Assembly: GCA_019918135.1 (NCBI GenBank)
Contig: WBZZ01006422.1
Span: 85,001 to 149,000, forward strand
Source of the DNA: Paulinella micropora
Taxonomy: Eukaryota; Cercozoa; Imbricatea; Euglyphida; Paulinellidae
DNA: 64,000 nt
Reading direction: 5' to 3'
The position numbers were made by a program, and so were the translations under genes. The first letter of the stretch is position 1, and each line of letters starts with the position of its first letter. This document shows, one piece after another, positions 19,598 to 29,972 of the stretch. The notes below the pieces were generated by a model. That model was not told the DNA's origin, did no database searches, and saw nothing but the letters and a program-made list of their open reading frames with translations.

Positions 19598-21840
19598 TAT
19601 CAGACTGAGCATCTAAACGACCAGCCAAAACCTTTACCGTTGATACTGAGACACTCTTTTTGACCGGGTCATTAGATTCTCCTCTGCACGACGTTTCGAC
19701 TTCACTAACTAGTTTCGAGTCGATCATATGTAGGTTCTAGTGGTCGTTAGAGCCCCCATCAACTTCGCAGCAGGTAAACTCATTCAATATTCAAGATTTT
19801 GAAGTGCTGTTTGCACTGAATTCAATGTTTTTATTGGGAAAGTGTAGCCGGAGGTTTAGTTTTTCAAGGTATTAAAGGTATTGCTGTGTTCCAGAGTATG
19901 TTCCGAATTTTGACAAACTAATTTTCGACCTATGTTTTCCTAGTTTTTGTTTTGTACCGTACTCCTCTGCAAAAACCCTTAGGCAGAATTACTCAACATA
20001 ACATGTGAATTCATTTGTGCACTTGTGCGTAAAAATGAGTGCAGAGTGCATCATGCAAACAGCATTTTTCAGTTAAAAACACCATACTTGCTATGTCCTG
20101 AAATCTGAACTTTGGAGTCAACAATAAGGATTTCAAGAAGTGAGCCACACCTTTTTTCCAAAAAAAACACTTGTGTCATGCTTGCTTTTGCTTGAAACGA
20201 TGTGGTTTGAACATTTACCTGCTGCGATGCACTTGACCTCCGACATGATTTTGGTGGCGCCGGCCCGTGAATTTCTGTGGCAATATTTGACAAGACCAAG
20301 CCTATTCCCGGAGAGGAAACCAGAAGAATTTCCAAAAAATATTTGACCAAACAGGCCTATCGACATACGTAGCCTTTGAAGTGAATGCCGCACTAAAATT
20401 CTTTTTTATTTGACGGTTTTTGCGGGTCGAGATTGGTAAAAGTCATGGCTAGAGAGGGTTTTGTGTTTTTTTGTGTGTGTTTCTCATGCATACTTTCACG
20501 TCCCGAGGCCTTGCACAGTCTTTCCAAACGTTGTGCCCATGCTGTCTGCAAAATGGTGTGTTGTAAACTTATCTGTAGCATGTGTTGTTCTTTCTTCCCT
20601 GAAGCCCTTTTTTGCACCTGTCTTGTATCACTCCTATATGTGTTGTGTGTGCTTTTCTGGGAATGTAATGTGCTGAATCTATTCACAATCACATGGTCTT
20701 TGTTTTGCATATGTTCAACTACTGCTCCTTTCTTTGTAACCCTGCTGTTGGTGATCTGTTCTGGGCTGCAGACAGGCTAAAAAATCAGGGGTGAGATCTT
20801 TAGAGATTTTCAAATTTTTCCTGCACTTTCTGTACAAAATGCTTTTATTAAATAGTCTCTTTGATTTCCTTCACTTTCTGTACTTGTGCCGGCCTTGTAT
20901 TTAAATAAAAAAATTTCTGAGTGAGGGCCTTATGCCCTATTTTTGCTGATTTTGGCCGGTTTGCTTGCAGTCTTAAGGTTACCTTTTTGTGAAAAAACTT
21001 TGAACATTTAATTATAAGCATACATAGAAAGATATTATATAAAAATTTATTGAAGAGCATACAGGGAACATGTGAAAACTGACTATGATTTTTGGTCATC
21101 ACAAGCACCATTTTTTGAGGTGGCAAGGTGGCCAGTTTTTTCCGGTGGGGGTGTGTGCAAATTAGTTGGGAAAAAGGGGTGGGCGACGGGAAATCGATTG
21201 GTTTGAAGTCAGTTTTTACTATTTTCAATGATTCTTTCATTAAATTAAATGTTTTTACTTAAATCTACAATTTTCATATGATAAAGTTTAACGGATCTAT
21301 GTTTATTATGCTAACGACCACTCGCCCATAGGAGAACTTACATATGTTTCGTTCAGAAATGATTTCAAACGATCAGTTCAAAGTTCTTTTTAGCTATTGC
21401 CATTTTTTCTGTTCGTATTACCTTTTCCCCCGATTTTCCCGTAAAACACTCTTTACGGTTAATTTGTGAACAAGGACGGAAAAAGCACAATATCTAACTT
21501 GTCTTCCGTTGCCAGTCATTTCCGCCTTGAGGCTTCCCAAATCAATTTGGGCAATTTTCAAGTCCAACAATCCGACAACTATCCGTTTATGACTGTTTAC
21601 TTGAAGACTCGCGACACTATCCGTTTGAGAACTGGAGACCTCACAATCTACGTTCTACACTTGATCGTACGTTGCACCCAAGCCTGCAATGAGTTCGAAA
21701 TTATGTAAATAAACGAAGTGACCTCTCTACTATTTACTTGTATTTCACTTGCTCATCCTGAGTCAGGACTCAACGCAGCCATAGTGTTCTTATTAAGAGT
21801 TCGTTGTATCTGCCTACTTGAAGAGTTGTATACAAACTCA
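19598..21840 (+). repeat. 5' LTR of the Gypsy element
   Basis: It starts TATCAGACTGAGC and ends GTATACAAACTCA, both matched in the 3' LTR. It is 1.6 kb longer than its partner because of an insertion at 19729-21342. The segment 21473-21649 is in the opposite orientation to the corresponding part of the 3' LTR. Confidence 0.8.
19729..21342. mobile_element. TA-flanked inverted-repeat element inside the 5' LTR (1.6 kb)
   Basis: Left end TGTAGGTTCT then AGTGGTCGTTAG. Right end, on the opposite strand, TGTAAGTTCT, ten extra bases, then AGTGGTCGTTAG. TA (within CATATG) flanks both sides. The 3' LTR lacks the whole segment. No transposase frame was recognised. TA targets and TGT ends suggest a non-autonomous Tc1/mariner-type element; this is inference. 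Confidence 0.6.
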
Positions 21841-21981
21841 AAATTCGAATTTTTTTCCATTCAAGAGAAAACTACATACACAGAGTTGGTGTGTTCTGTG
21901 CACAGATCGATTTGGAAAGACCCTCTCTTTCAGGAGTGGCTATACAACAACGTATTAGGACAGTGGTAACCAAAAACACAT

Positions 21982-23375
21982 ATGTCTCGACAGACCGTTC
22001 ACCTGCCGTTGCATTTTTGTGTCCCTCCTCTGCCCTTATACACACTATGCAGTCAACCAACACAGTATGTGTTTGGTTTTGTCGTTTTAGGGTCACCCCC
22101 TACCTACAGAGTGGAGAACACCTCTTCCACTGCACCTCGCCCTCTTCAGCTACTGCTCTGCGTTCTGGCATTCTCCTGGTACGTCTACATGTGGAACCAG
22201 TCGCGACAAGACGACCCAGCATCAAAATACAACGAGCACAAACAACGTTGTCTGGACTTATATCCCATCTTGGGCTCCCGTACACATACCCTACGTACAG
22301 GCAAGAGGCTTCAGGAAGAAGTCAAGGCTGACAAGACTGCTCGCCTCCACACTGACCTTCCACGTACAAACCTACTGGATCGTTGGCAGCCGCAGAGAAG
22401 CTCTGGCACGACATTGGCCACGTCATCCCCGTAGAAGCTTTTCACAACTACTACCCAGTCACCGCTCCCACTGTCGGATTGACAAGGTCACTCCAGGTCA
22501 CTGCACTCCTCGGCACAACCGCTGGTGCCACATCCATTCCCTCATCGAACCAGACTGGTCCGACAACTCTGCAGCCCACCGGACGTTCATCTGCGACTAC
22601 GACCCGTTCGAGCCACCCTTCGACGTCTTCGACTCTTGGAACAGCTACGCTGACTTCGTCAACGCCGATACTACCCTCAGCCCTGACATCTGCAGTCACG
22701 CCGACACTTCGAACACCGACGTCTGATCGAACTGTTTTCGCACGAGGATTAGCAGTCAACTATCACATCGCCAACACGCCAATTCAACTGGCCATTATGC
22801 ACGCCATCAGCAATGTTAACGAGTGGGGAGATAGAGTTACGGTCACCATCATGGACGCCTGTTGGTACCGTTTCGTCCGCGTCACCGACTCAATCAAGCA
22901 AGTTTGGAGTTCGCTGTCCCTCATTTGGCTGCTATTCATTCGCGACCTTATCCATGGCTGTACATGTCCGGACAAACCCGACTTATACAAGTCAGCTCTC
23001 CAAACTCTCGATCTACGACGTTTTCAGAACGAACAACTTTTGGCGTACATCCATCGGTGTATTACGTTTTACGAGACTACACATGCAGCTGGCGTGAGCA
23101 TCTGCGACGGAAATCAGATTGAGGACTTGGGCCGTATGCTCACCCCGATGGAACGTGACCGATGGAATCAGCATTCGGACCAAGTCCTACTCACGCATGG
23201 CGTTGGCTGGCCGCGCAATCTGGATGACCTCCTCCCTTGGGCCAGGACCCTCGACCCAAACGTTATGCAGGAATATCTTCTTGGGATGAGACTCCGGTCC
23301 GCACCGGCATCAAAGACCCATCTACGTACAGACGGGTCTCTGTTCGTCCAAGACGTCAGCAGCTCCGGCAAGTAA
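21982..23375 (+). pseudogene. Gag of the Gypsy element (frameshifted)
   Basis: An upstream frame (21982-22434) ends in a Lys/Arg-rich helix-prone stretch and appears to pass near 22380 into the frame 22383-23375. That frame has a Thr/Ser/Pro-rich linker (about residues 30-125) and then a helical capsid-like part with LYKSALQTLDLRRFQNEQ and ERDRWNQHSDQVLL. The position directly after the 5' LTR and before a zinc knuckle supports Gag. No sequence-level family match was recognised. Confidence 0.5.
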
Positions 23376-23486
23376 CGACTACTGAGGCGAACACCAATAC
23401 TAACCGCCCCGCTTGGCAGAAACGTAAGGCGGACGCCATGGCAATGACTCAGACTGCTCCCTTACAGACGTCGCCAGGTCAAGCGC

Positions 23487-24146
23487 TTGAAGACCGACCC
23501 ACCGGGTACCTCGTCGAGCCGGATCGATCGAAAACTTTTTACGGGCCTACCATGCACCTACTGCAAGGAGCACAACAACTTCTTGAAAAAGGGCCAGCTC
23601 CCCAAACATTCGTTTGAAGAGTGCAAACTTCGTCGACAGCGTCATCAATATGACGAAAAGCCATCAGCGGCCGTTGCCCGCAGCATCCCGCGCGCCTTCC
23701 ATATGACTACCCGGTCTGGTACTCCCTCTCCGCTGGTGCCAACGCCCTCGCCTCTACGGATTGCGACAATCCCAACAGTTGTCACCGGATGCGTTTGGGT
23801 TGCCAAACATCCTCGTAACAGTCCATTTATCGGCAAGACTACATGCGCTTTGGATTCAGCCTGCAACTGTAAAGGCGTCGCTCGCTTATCGTGGGTTCTA
23901 CAACACGGCTTTACGATCCGGCAGCTGCCGCCTGTGGCAACACGCTCATCCGTCTGCATCGACGCAGTCCTCACCGACGGCATCGAACTCTTTGTTTCCG
24001 CTGGCCCAACGTCGCCGCTTCATGCAATCACTGTTTATGTGTCGGCCCACCTGCCCGATTGCGTGGATCTACTCTTCGCCAACGAAGTGACCGCACAGAT
24101 CAACTTGTCCATCGACGAGGCCCAGAGGATCAAGCCAACGGACTAA
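23487..24146 (+). CDS. Zinc knuckle and retropepsin of the Gypsy element
   Basis: 219 codons in one frame. The N-terminus has an extended knuckle, CTYCKEHNNFLKKGQLPKHS followed by FEEC (C-x2-C...H-x4-C). After a linker comes the protease: CALDSACNCKG is the active site (Asp-Ser-Ala), followed by a beta-rich middle and DCVDLLFANEV as the closing strand. The protease cuts the polyprotein during particle maturation. The frame linking it to Gag passes through 23237-23617 with shifts. Confidence 0.65.
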   Translation: MKTDPPGTSSSRIDRKLFTGLPCTYCKEHNNFLKKGQLPKHSFEECKLRRQRHQYDEKPSAAVARSIPRAFHMTTRSGTPSPLVPTPSPLRIATIPTVVTGCVWVAKHPRNSPFIGKTTCALDSACNCKGVARLSWVLQHGFTIRQLPPVATRSSVCIDAVLTDGIELFVSAGPTSPLHAITVYVSAHLPDCVDLLFANEVTAQINLSIDEAQRIKPTD

Positions 24147-25372
24147 TCCCTTTGAAGCCCACAGCAAGACAGATCGTCTACGAGACGGAATTTCATCTCT
24201 TCGATGAGCCACTTCAGGTGGGCGACCGTCAACTAGCAACCATCAGCTATGACTTCTGCCCGGAGACTCTGGCTGAAATGACTTCTTACCCGACCTCCGA
24301 GATTGAGAAGATCTTCAAGCTCCGTGTTACACAACCTTCGGATTCCTACGATCTTTTGTCAACTTCGCAAGCCCACCTCTACGGCCGCACAGTCAACCTG
24401 TTCATGTCCGAAAAGAAGAGACCATGCGATGGGAGGATCCTGACAGATCACGACGAAGACGATGAAGAAGAAGAAGAAGAAGAAGAAGAAGAAGAAGAAG
24501 AAGAAGAAGAAGAAATCAAATCTATAGCTAGTGCCTCCAAGAAACACAAGCCATCCTCTGATCTGATCACACATGAGGATTATTATAACGATGCCCGTGC
24601 TTGGTCGCTTATCCGACATACTCAGCAGGCCGACCCGAGACGCAGTCCGACTGTGCGATCTCTCTCTTTCGGATCATCATCATCATCATCTTCATCGTCC
24701 TCGTCATCGCCATCGTTGATGCAGGCTTTATCCTCATCATCGACAGCATCTCCACCTACCACATCCGCTGCATCGGCCCTTGGCCAACCATCGGCCCCTG
24801 CACCTGGCACACCGCAATCGTTCCAGAACGCACTGACTAACCCTCCGTCGTTACAAGCTCCAGTTGTTCCTCTAACATCTAGTCACAACTATCAACATGT
24901 ACAGAGTAGGCGGCGCTCTTCAACCAAACGCGAACGCTCAACATCACTGGTGCCCTCTTCTCCTTGCTCTCAAGTTCCGCCAGTCTCGCCTTCGCCACCT
25001 CGGCTCACCCAACCGACTACCAGTCCAGTCGCCGGGTTGAGTAAAGCATCTACGAGAGCACATACCAGCGCCCGCCGGAGGGCAGCCCGCGCAACTCCTG
25101 GCCGCTCGACAGCTGTGTCCAGTTCTTCATCGACCTCTGCGACAAATACAGCCGCAACGCCAGCCCAACCGCAGGCACCTGCAACATCTTCTGGTAGTTC
25201 GTCCTCCTCGTCCAGCTCGTCGTCGGTACCTGCGGCAAGCCCAGCTGGGTGCGAGCCCTATCCTGGGCGACCCACTCCCCGGTCCTAGGAGGCCCTCAAG
25301 TCACATACTCGCTAAGCCCACTTGGACTATACAGGACTCGCACTCCCACCGCCGAAGACCGCGACAAGGTGG
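24147..25372 (+). CDS. Unrecognised region downstream of the Gypsy protease (part 1)
   Basis: The frame 23891-25288 is real from about 24147, where the protease frame stops. It codes a globular stretch (ETEFHLFDEPLQVGDRQL; TSQAHLYGRTVNLF), then a run of about 21 Glu, then a long Ser/Pro/Ala/Thr-rich disordered region with poly-Ser. Near 25250-25288 the reading moves to another frame that runs to GACAAGGTGG at the Copia insertion site. Across the Copia element that frame continues as 53918 onwards. No known domain was seen. Confidence 0.45.
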
Positions 25373-25674
25373 CTGAGAGTATTGACATACCATTAGTTAG
25401 TAAATCAGTCATATTAATCACTAGGCCGGTCAGCCGGTAGTTACTAATTGGCATTCAGTGCCTGATGAACGGAATGTTGACCATATTATTAGGTGTTCAT
25501 ACCATAATTAGTATAAGTATAAGTCATATATTGTTTTATTGTTAGTCTTGCGATTACCTCCATCTAATCTTGTTATTATTACCATTAAAGTTATTCAGTT
25601 CTCGCATTTCAGTAGAACCACAAAGTGTCCTTGAAAGTTACGTCCGGTATTATATAGATTGTTACATCTATCAG
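25373..25674 (+). repeat. 5' LTR of the Copia element
   Basis: CTGAGAGTATTGACATACC...ACATCTATCAG, 302 bases. It matches 53615-53916, with one substitution noticed (T/C near 25499/53741). GGTGG precedes it (25368-25372) and follows the other copy (53917-53921). With this 5-bp duplication the LTR ends are C-TG...CA-G, one base outside the usual TG...CA. Confidence 0.9.
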
Positions 25675-25685
25675 GGTTATGAACC
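25675..25685 (+). promoter_or_regulatory. Copia primer-binding site, half-tRNA type
   Basis: GGTTATGAACC directly after the LTR is complementary to an anticodon-arm sequence GGTTCATAACC, like that of initiator tRNA-Met (CAU anticodon). Drosophila copia is known to prime from a 5' half of initiator tRNA through the same arm. The ATG of this site is also the first ATG of Gag. Confidence 0.55.
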
Positions 25686-26830
25686 TTTCTGCGTTTGATT
25701 CTGCGTCATCGGAGGAGTCTACGACTACTACACTGACAGTGGCGAAGGAGCATCGCTTCGGCGGCGAGCATGGGACGAGGAAGTGGAGGGACGCCTACCA
25801 TGAAATCACTACCTACCTCGCTGGCAAGCATCGCGAGCACCTACTGCTGGAGTGGGACCAGTGTTTGCTTTATTATAAACAAAGGAAGCTAATGTTAGAC
25901 AAGGAACAGGATCGCAAGCGGGCGGAGTCGGGGAAGTCTTCGAGTTCCTCACGGGCTCTGCCTACGGATGCAAAGCATGTGAACCTATCGGACTTGGAGG
26001 AGGACACAGTAATACAAGCTAGACAGGAGGTCTTCTCTTTCATCTATCTGTGTTTGTCTGGCCCTGCGAAGTTGCTGGCCAGGCCGTTGTCGGAAGAACG
26101 ACCGATGGACCCCAGTAAGCTGGTCAAATGCTGGCTGAGCGGTATGGGGGCAGCACTCAGGAGGAGTTGCTGGCGGAGCAATGTTTTCTGACAAACTTTC
26201 GTTTCAATCTGCAGAGGGATCTGCCGTCGCAGCTGACGGAGTTCGTGAGACGCTGCGATCGTCTCCACCTGGATGGGGGAGATGAGATCAAGCCTATGAC
26301 GCGTCTTGGCATCTTGCTGAATGCTCTGGCTGGAATCAAGTCATGGGAGGAGTTCTACCGTACCCAGATGAGGAGGACGGGACTGGACTTCGAAGGCTTC
26401 AAGACGAGCTTCCTGAAGGAGGTACGGATGTGGGAGGCCCGGGGAGGGGCGAAGCAACAGCAGACCGGTGATGGTTCTGTGTTCGTGTCCTTCGCTGACG
26501 TGTATGGCCGGGAGCAACGTCAGGCTGGTGATGGGAAGCAGCGTGGGAAGGGCAAGGTGGATGGAAGGGAAAGGGCGATGGTGCCCGGAACGGTGATGGT
26601 CAACGTGGTAACGGAAATGGTGGACCGGGTGGTGGCCAGACTGGGAATGGTGGCAAGTGTTGTTTTGCTTGCGGCAAATGTGAGCCAAAACATCGGTTTT
26701 TCGAGTGTACCAACCAGTGTTTCTACCAGAAAAGTCAGGCACACAAGTCTCATAAGGGAAAGGATTGCCCTGAACTAAAGACTAAGTTCGCCACCTTACT
26801 GAAACGTATTGCTACTCAGGGTAAGGGCAA
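25679..26830 (+). pseudogene. Copia Gag with Cys/His-rich tail (frameshifted)
   Basis: The frame 25679-26191 (MNLSAFDSASSEEST...) is continued after a shift near 26125 by MLAERYGGSTQEELLAEQ (26128 on), a helical Copia Gag core with NFRFNLQRDLP. A further shift near 26600-26650 gives the Cys/His-rich region CCFACGKCEPKHRFFECTNQ followed by CFYQKSQAHKSHKGKDC, the likely nucleic-acid-binding tail. The first shift falls in an AAA run, where one missing A would restore the frame. Confidence 0.6.
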
Positions 26831-26834
26831 GACG

Positions 26835-27700
26835 ATGGACTCCAAGCCTCCGGCGTCTCTGTGTGCGGCGACGGGAGCTACGACTGTCGTGGTTGATGAG
26901 GATCCGTTTTCGTCTTACCCTCCGTACTTTCCGCCTGGGGGATCGCTCTACATGATGAGCGGGAGTGGGGACGCCAAAGGGGGTTCTTCGGGCCCGGGTT
27001 CGTGGAGGTTCGTTCAACAAGGGGACGGGAAGATACGCCTGCGATGGGTAGATGACCAAGGGGTAAGAGGGGGGCAGGGCAACCAATGCTCGGCTCTTAC
27101 GAGTGGGGACAGGCGGTGCCTGAGGGTCCAGCGTTTTGCTGTCTACATTCCGTAGATAAACCGACATTTTTGCACGTACCACGGCAATGTCTATGTTAAG
27201 CAAGCCTTGGCCAAGCGACGCTACGACGAATATATGGAGCGTTATGGACCGGATCGAGTTGCTGAACTTCAGCCGGGGTCGCCTAGGCCCCAGGATGATG
27301 TGCCCATGGACGATGGACACCAGCGGGATCGGGTTGCGGCTGCTGGGGCTGTGGAAGATGTCTCTTTGGCTGGGGCTTCTTCGGTGGACGTCATGGATGT
27401 GGAAGGTCGAGTGGCTTTCGGGTCATCGGAAGAGCGTTTGTCATCCTTGCCGGCTTCGTCATCGGTTGTGGTGGCTTCGTCGTCGGGGGTGTCGGGGTTG
27501 GATTCGTCTTCGGGGTCAGCTTCGTCTTCGCAGGAGGCGCTTCGGATTGGGGGAGACTCCAAGCGCGAATGGGCGTCGACGGGGATCGAACGGTCTGCGA
27601 CCCTGAATCAGAATTACAGTTGGTGGGACGGTGATGAATGGATTCGCGTGGTACGAGAGATTACCGGTGTGGTCTCTGGCGACCGGGTGATGTGGTGACA
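26835..27700 (+). pseudogene. Copia polyprotein linker, Ser/Ala/Asp-rich
   Basis: The frames 26835-27155 and 27207-27698 are in register with each other, but a stop lies between them at 27153. The second is acidic and Ser/Val-rich (a GSSEERLSSLPASSSVVVAS-type composition) and ends before the MYND region. No domain is recognised. It connects Gag to the MYND-bearing segment. Confidence 0.4.
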
Positions 27701-28420
27701 CGTTACGATGGGGACCCTGTGGTGTATGTGGCGGGTTTGCTCAGCCGACAGCCGCCATTGGATCATTGGGTACCTAAGCCGGCGCCGCAGCGTGATATTG
27801 GAGCTCGACGATTGGTGTTTTCTGCAAAGTATGTGCATTGGGTACTGAACCATGGGAATGCTTATGACATGTTTTATTGGCAGCAGTACCTTCTGTTTTG
27901 CTTCCGGGAGCGGAACTGGTGGGAGTTCGACTGTCATCAGTGTGAAGAGGCCCAAGAGACGGGGAACGAGCCAAGGAAGGTCTGTGAACACTGTGGCCGC
28001 GACCCTGTGGACACATTCCAGTGTGACAACTGTTTCGTGGTGTACTACTGTTCGGACCTTTGTCAGCAGCGGGACCAACCGAAGCATCGATACTACTGTA
28101 CCGTGGCGAGGAGCAGCCCAGTGCGGGTTGGTGTCATGCGTGCGGAGTTGCGGAGCAATCGAACGGGCCTGGGGCATTCCATCAAGTCGCATGCAGTTGC
28201 TGCTCTTTTGTGGCACAGGTTGATTCGTTACCGGAAAGGGGGGCATTCACTTCTGCCTCGGAACGTTAGGGAAGGACCGGCGCTTCCAGTGGGGTCCAAT
28301 GACGAGGACAGAGCTTGGATCACCGCATTTGGGTGGGTCCTAGTGCTCCGGATGAGGACGACCCGGGGTCTGATGATGAGCTGGTGCGGCGTTACTCGTC
28401 TGCCAAGACGGTGGTCTTGA
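27638..28420 (+). CDS. MYND-type zinc finger segment of the Copia polyprotein
   Basis: 260 codons. At about residues 112-151 the pattern CEHCGRDPVDTFQCDNC, then YYCSDLCQQRDQPKHRYYC, fits MYND: C-x2-C, C-x2-C, C-x3-C and a final H-x3-C. A further CHQC pair lies just before. MYND fingers usually bind proline-rich peptides and are known in host regulators; they are not part of standard Copia polyproteins. The flanking residues (NHGNAYDMFYWQQYLLF) are not recognised. A shift at about 28320-28420 leads to the next segment. Confidence 0.7.
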   Translation: MDSRGTRDYRCGLWRPGDVVTRYDGDPVVYVAGLLSRQPPLDHWVPKPAPQRDIGARRLVFSAKYVHWVLNHGNAYDMFYWQQYLLFCFRERNWWEFDCHQCEEAQETGNEPRKVCEHCGRDPVDTFQCDNCFVVYYCSDLCQQRDQPKHRYYCTVARSSPVRVGVMRAELRSNRTGLGHSIKSHAVAALLWHRLIRYRKGGHSLLPRNVREGPALPVGSNDEDRAWITAFGWVLVLRMRTTRGLMMSWCGVTRLPRRWS

Positions 28421-29231
28421 GTCCGCCTCCTGCTTCGGGGAGAAGGGCTCTGGGCGATCGTCGTTATCAGTCGTTGGAGCAGTATTTTGCGGAGATGGTC
28501 CTACGAGACAGGGATACTCTTGTCCGTCCTTTTGACTACAACGACTCTGTGATACCTTGGCTTGAGATGGAGAATCACCTGGGATGTTATGGGATTGGGG
28601 ACGATGGTCGGGTGGAGCCACCTTGTCCAGAGCTGGATGTTCTTGTAGCGTTCCTGCGCAAGATGAAAGATCAATCATATGGGCGACCACAACTTCCTTC
28701 TGGGAGACTACCTGCGGGGTTGCCCGGGCCGTGGGCGTTGGACTTCATCGACCTACAAGATTATAGACGGGCGATGGCTCGCTATTACAGGATGTTGGTC
28801 TGTGCACCGTTGGGCTACCGACCTTGGCCTGTCCCTGCTGAGGCGGTTGAGATCGGTTTGGGGGAGAGGCCTCATGTCGTGCCTAGGCCTCTACCGAAGC
28901 TGATCTCCGATCGTTCTGTGAGGGACAGTGAAGCGGCTTCATCGGATGTGGAGTTCTCAGTGACGGGCGTCTTGTCTTCGCCGTCGTCTGGGTCAACGAC
29001 TGGGCCTGCGACTCAAGGGGTGAGTGCACCGGCTTCGTCTGGGGCTACCGCTTCGGCTTCGTCGCAGGCTACAGCTTTGGCTTCGTCAGAAGGAGTCGGG
29101 TTGCCTACTGGGAGTGCGAATGATTCGTCGCAGGGAGGTCAAGTGAATGGTGGAGGTGGGCCCTCGCTCTATGTTGTGGGGGGGACGGGGATTGTCTACC
29201 TTGTCGTGCGGCTTCCACCTCGACCGAATGG
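28315..29231 (+). CDS. Unrecognised Copia segment before the protease
   Basis: The open frame 28315-29427 is meaningful to about 29230, where a shift moves to the protease frame. It has a globular part with many Arg, Tyr and Trp (YQSLEQYFAEMVLRDRDT; DFIDLQDYRRAMARYYRML) and then a Ser/Thr/Ala-rich linker. No family is recognised. It lies between the MYND finger and the protease in the same direction. Confidence 0.4.
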
Positions 29232-29972
29232 TGCCTCGACAGCGCCGCTACACACGATCATGTACCCAGCTCATCATATTTGGCTTCGCCAGTCAAGGAG
29301 GGATTACCTGTGGTGGTCGACGGCCTTGGGGGTCGACAGCGTCTGGATAAGTATGGTAAGGCTATTGTGGCTGGCCGTGATGGGCAAGGCAAGGAGGATT
29401 ACCTTAGGTTGGATCCAGCGTATGTGACTCCAGACATCCACGTTGGGCTGGTCTCGGCTGGGCGTCTACAGGTAAAAGGGTATTCTACACACCTACAGGA
29501 GGTAGGTTTCTTTGTGTCAAGGAAGGAGTGCACCTGTGTTGCGGATGAGGATAAAGTTATGGTCGGTGAGCTTCAACTGGACAGTCTACGCTACCGATTT
29601 CTGCCTGGGAATGTAAAGGATGTGGGCTCGGTTCTCTACTCCGGGCCACCTAAGCAACAACAGGTACCGTTCAAGGTGAGTGGTCACTTTCTTCATGATT
29701 TGTATGGGCATTTGGGTCCTAAGCCTACGACGTCCTTGGTAAGAGCGCATAAGCACGACTGGGATGTGGTTGATGTGGGTGGTCTCGCGGGCTACAGTAA
29801 GCATGGGAAGTGTGTCGTGTGCCAGCTTACGCACTCTACGTTCAAACCGTCATATACCGGAGCACATCTGACGGTTATGCCTCGCGCCGGAGAAGGATTG
29901 AGTGGGGACAGTACTGGAAAGTTTCCCCGTCCGGTCTACAATGGCTACAACTATCTGCTTGTTTGTGGATGA
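29232..29972 (+). CDS. Copia protease and zinc-binding pre-integrase domain
   Basis: The active site reads EWCLDSAATHDHV (Asp-Ser-Ala, as in Copia proteases), starting a little upstream of the first Met of this frame (29280). The protease C-terminal part (DIHVGLVSAGRLQVKGYSTH) and the pre-integrase HHCC zinc site follow: LHDLYGHLGP with a His pair, and KCVVCQLTHST with the Cys pair. The frame ends at DSTGKFPRPVYNGYNYLLV, which is already the first strand of the integrase core. A shift there continues in the frame 29902-30537. Confidence 0.75.
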   Translation, partial: CLDSAATHDHVPSSSYLASPVKEGLPVVVDGLGGRQRLDKYGKAIVAGRDGQGKEDYLRLDPAYVTPDIHVGLVSAGRLQVKGYSTHLQEVGFFVSRKECTCVADEDKVMVGELQLDSLRYRFLPGNVKDVGSVLYSGPPKQQQVPFKVSGHFLHDLYGHLGPKPTTSLVRAHKHDWDVVDVGGLAGYSKHGKCVVCQLTHSTFKPSYTGAHLTVMPRAGEGLSGDSTGKFPRPVYNGYNYLLVCG

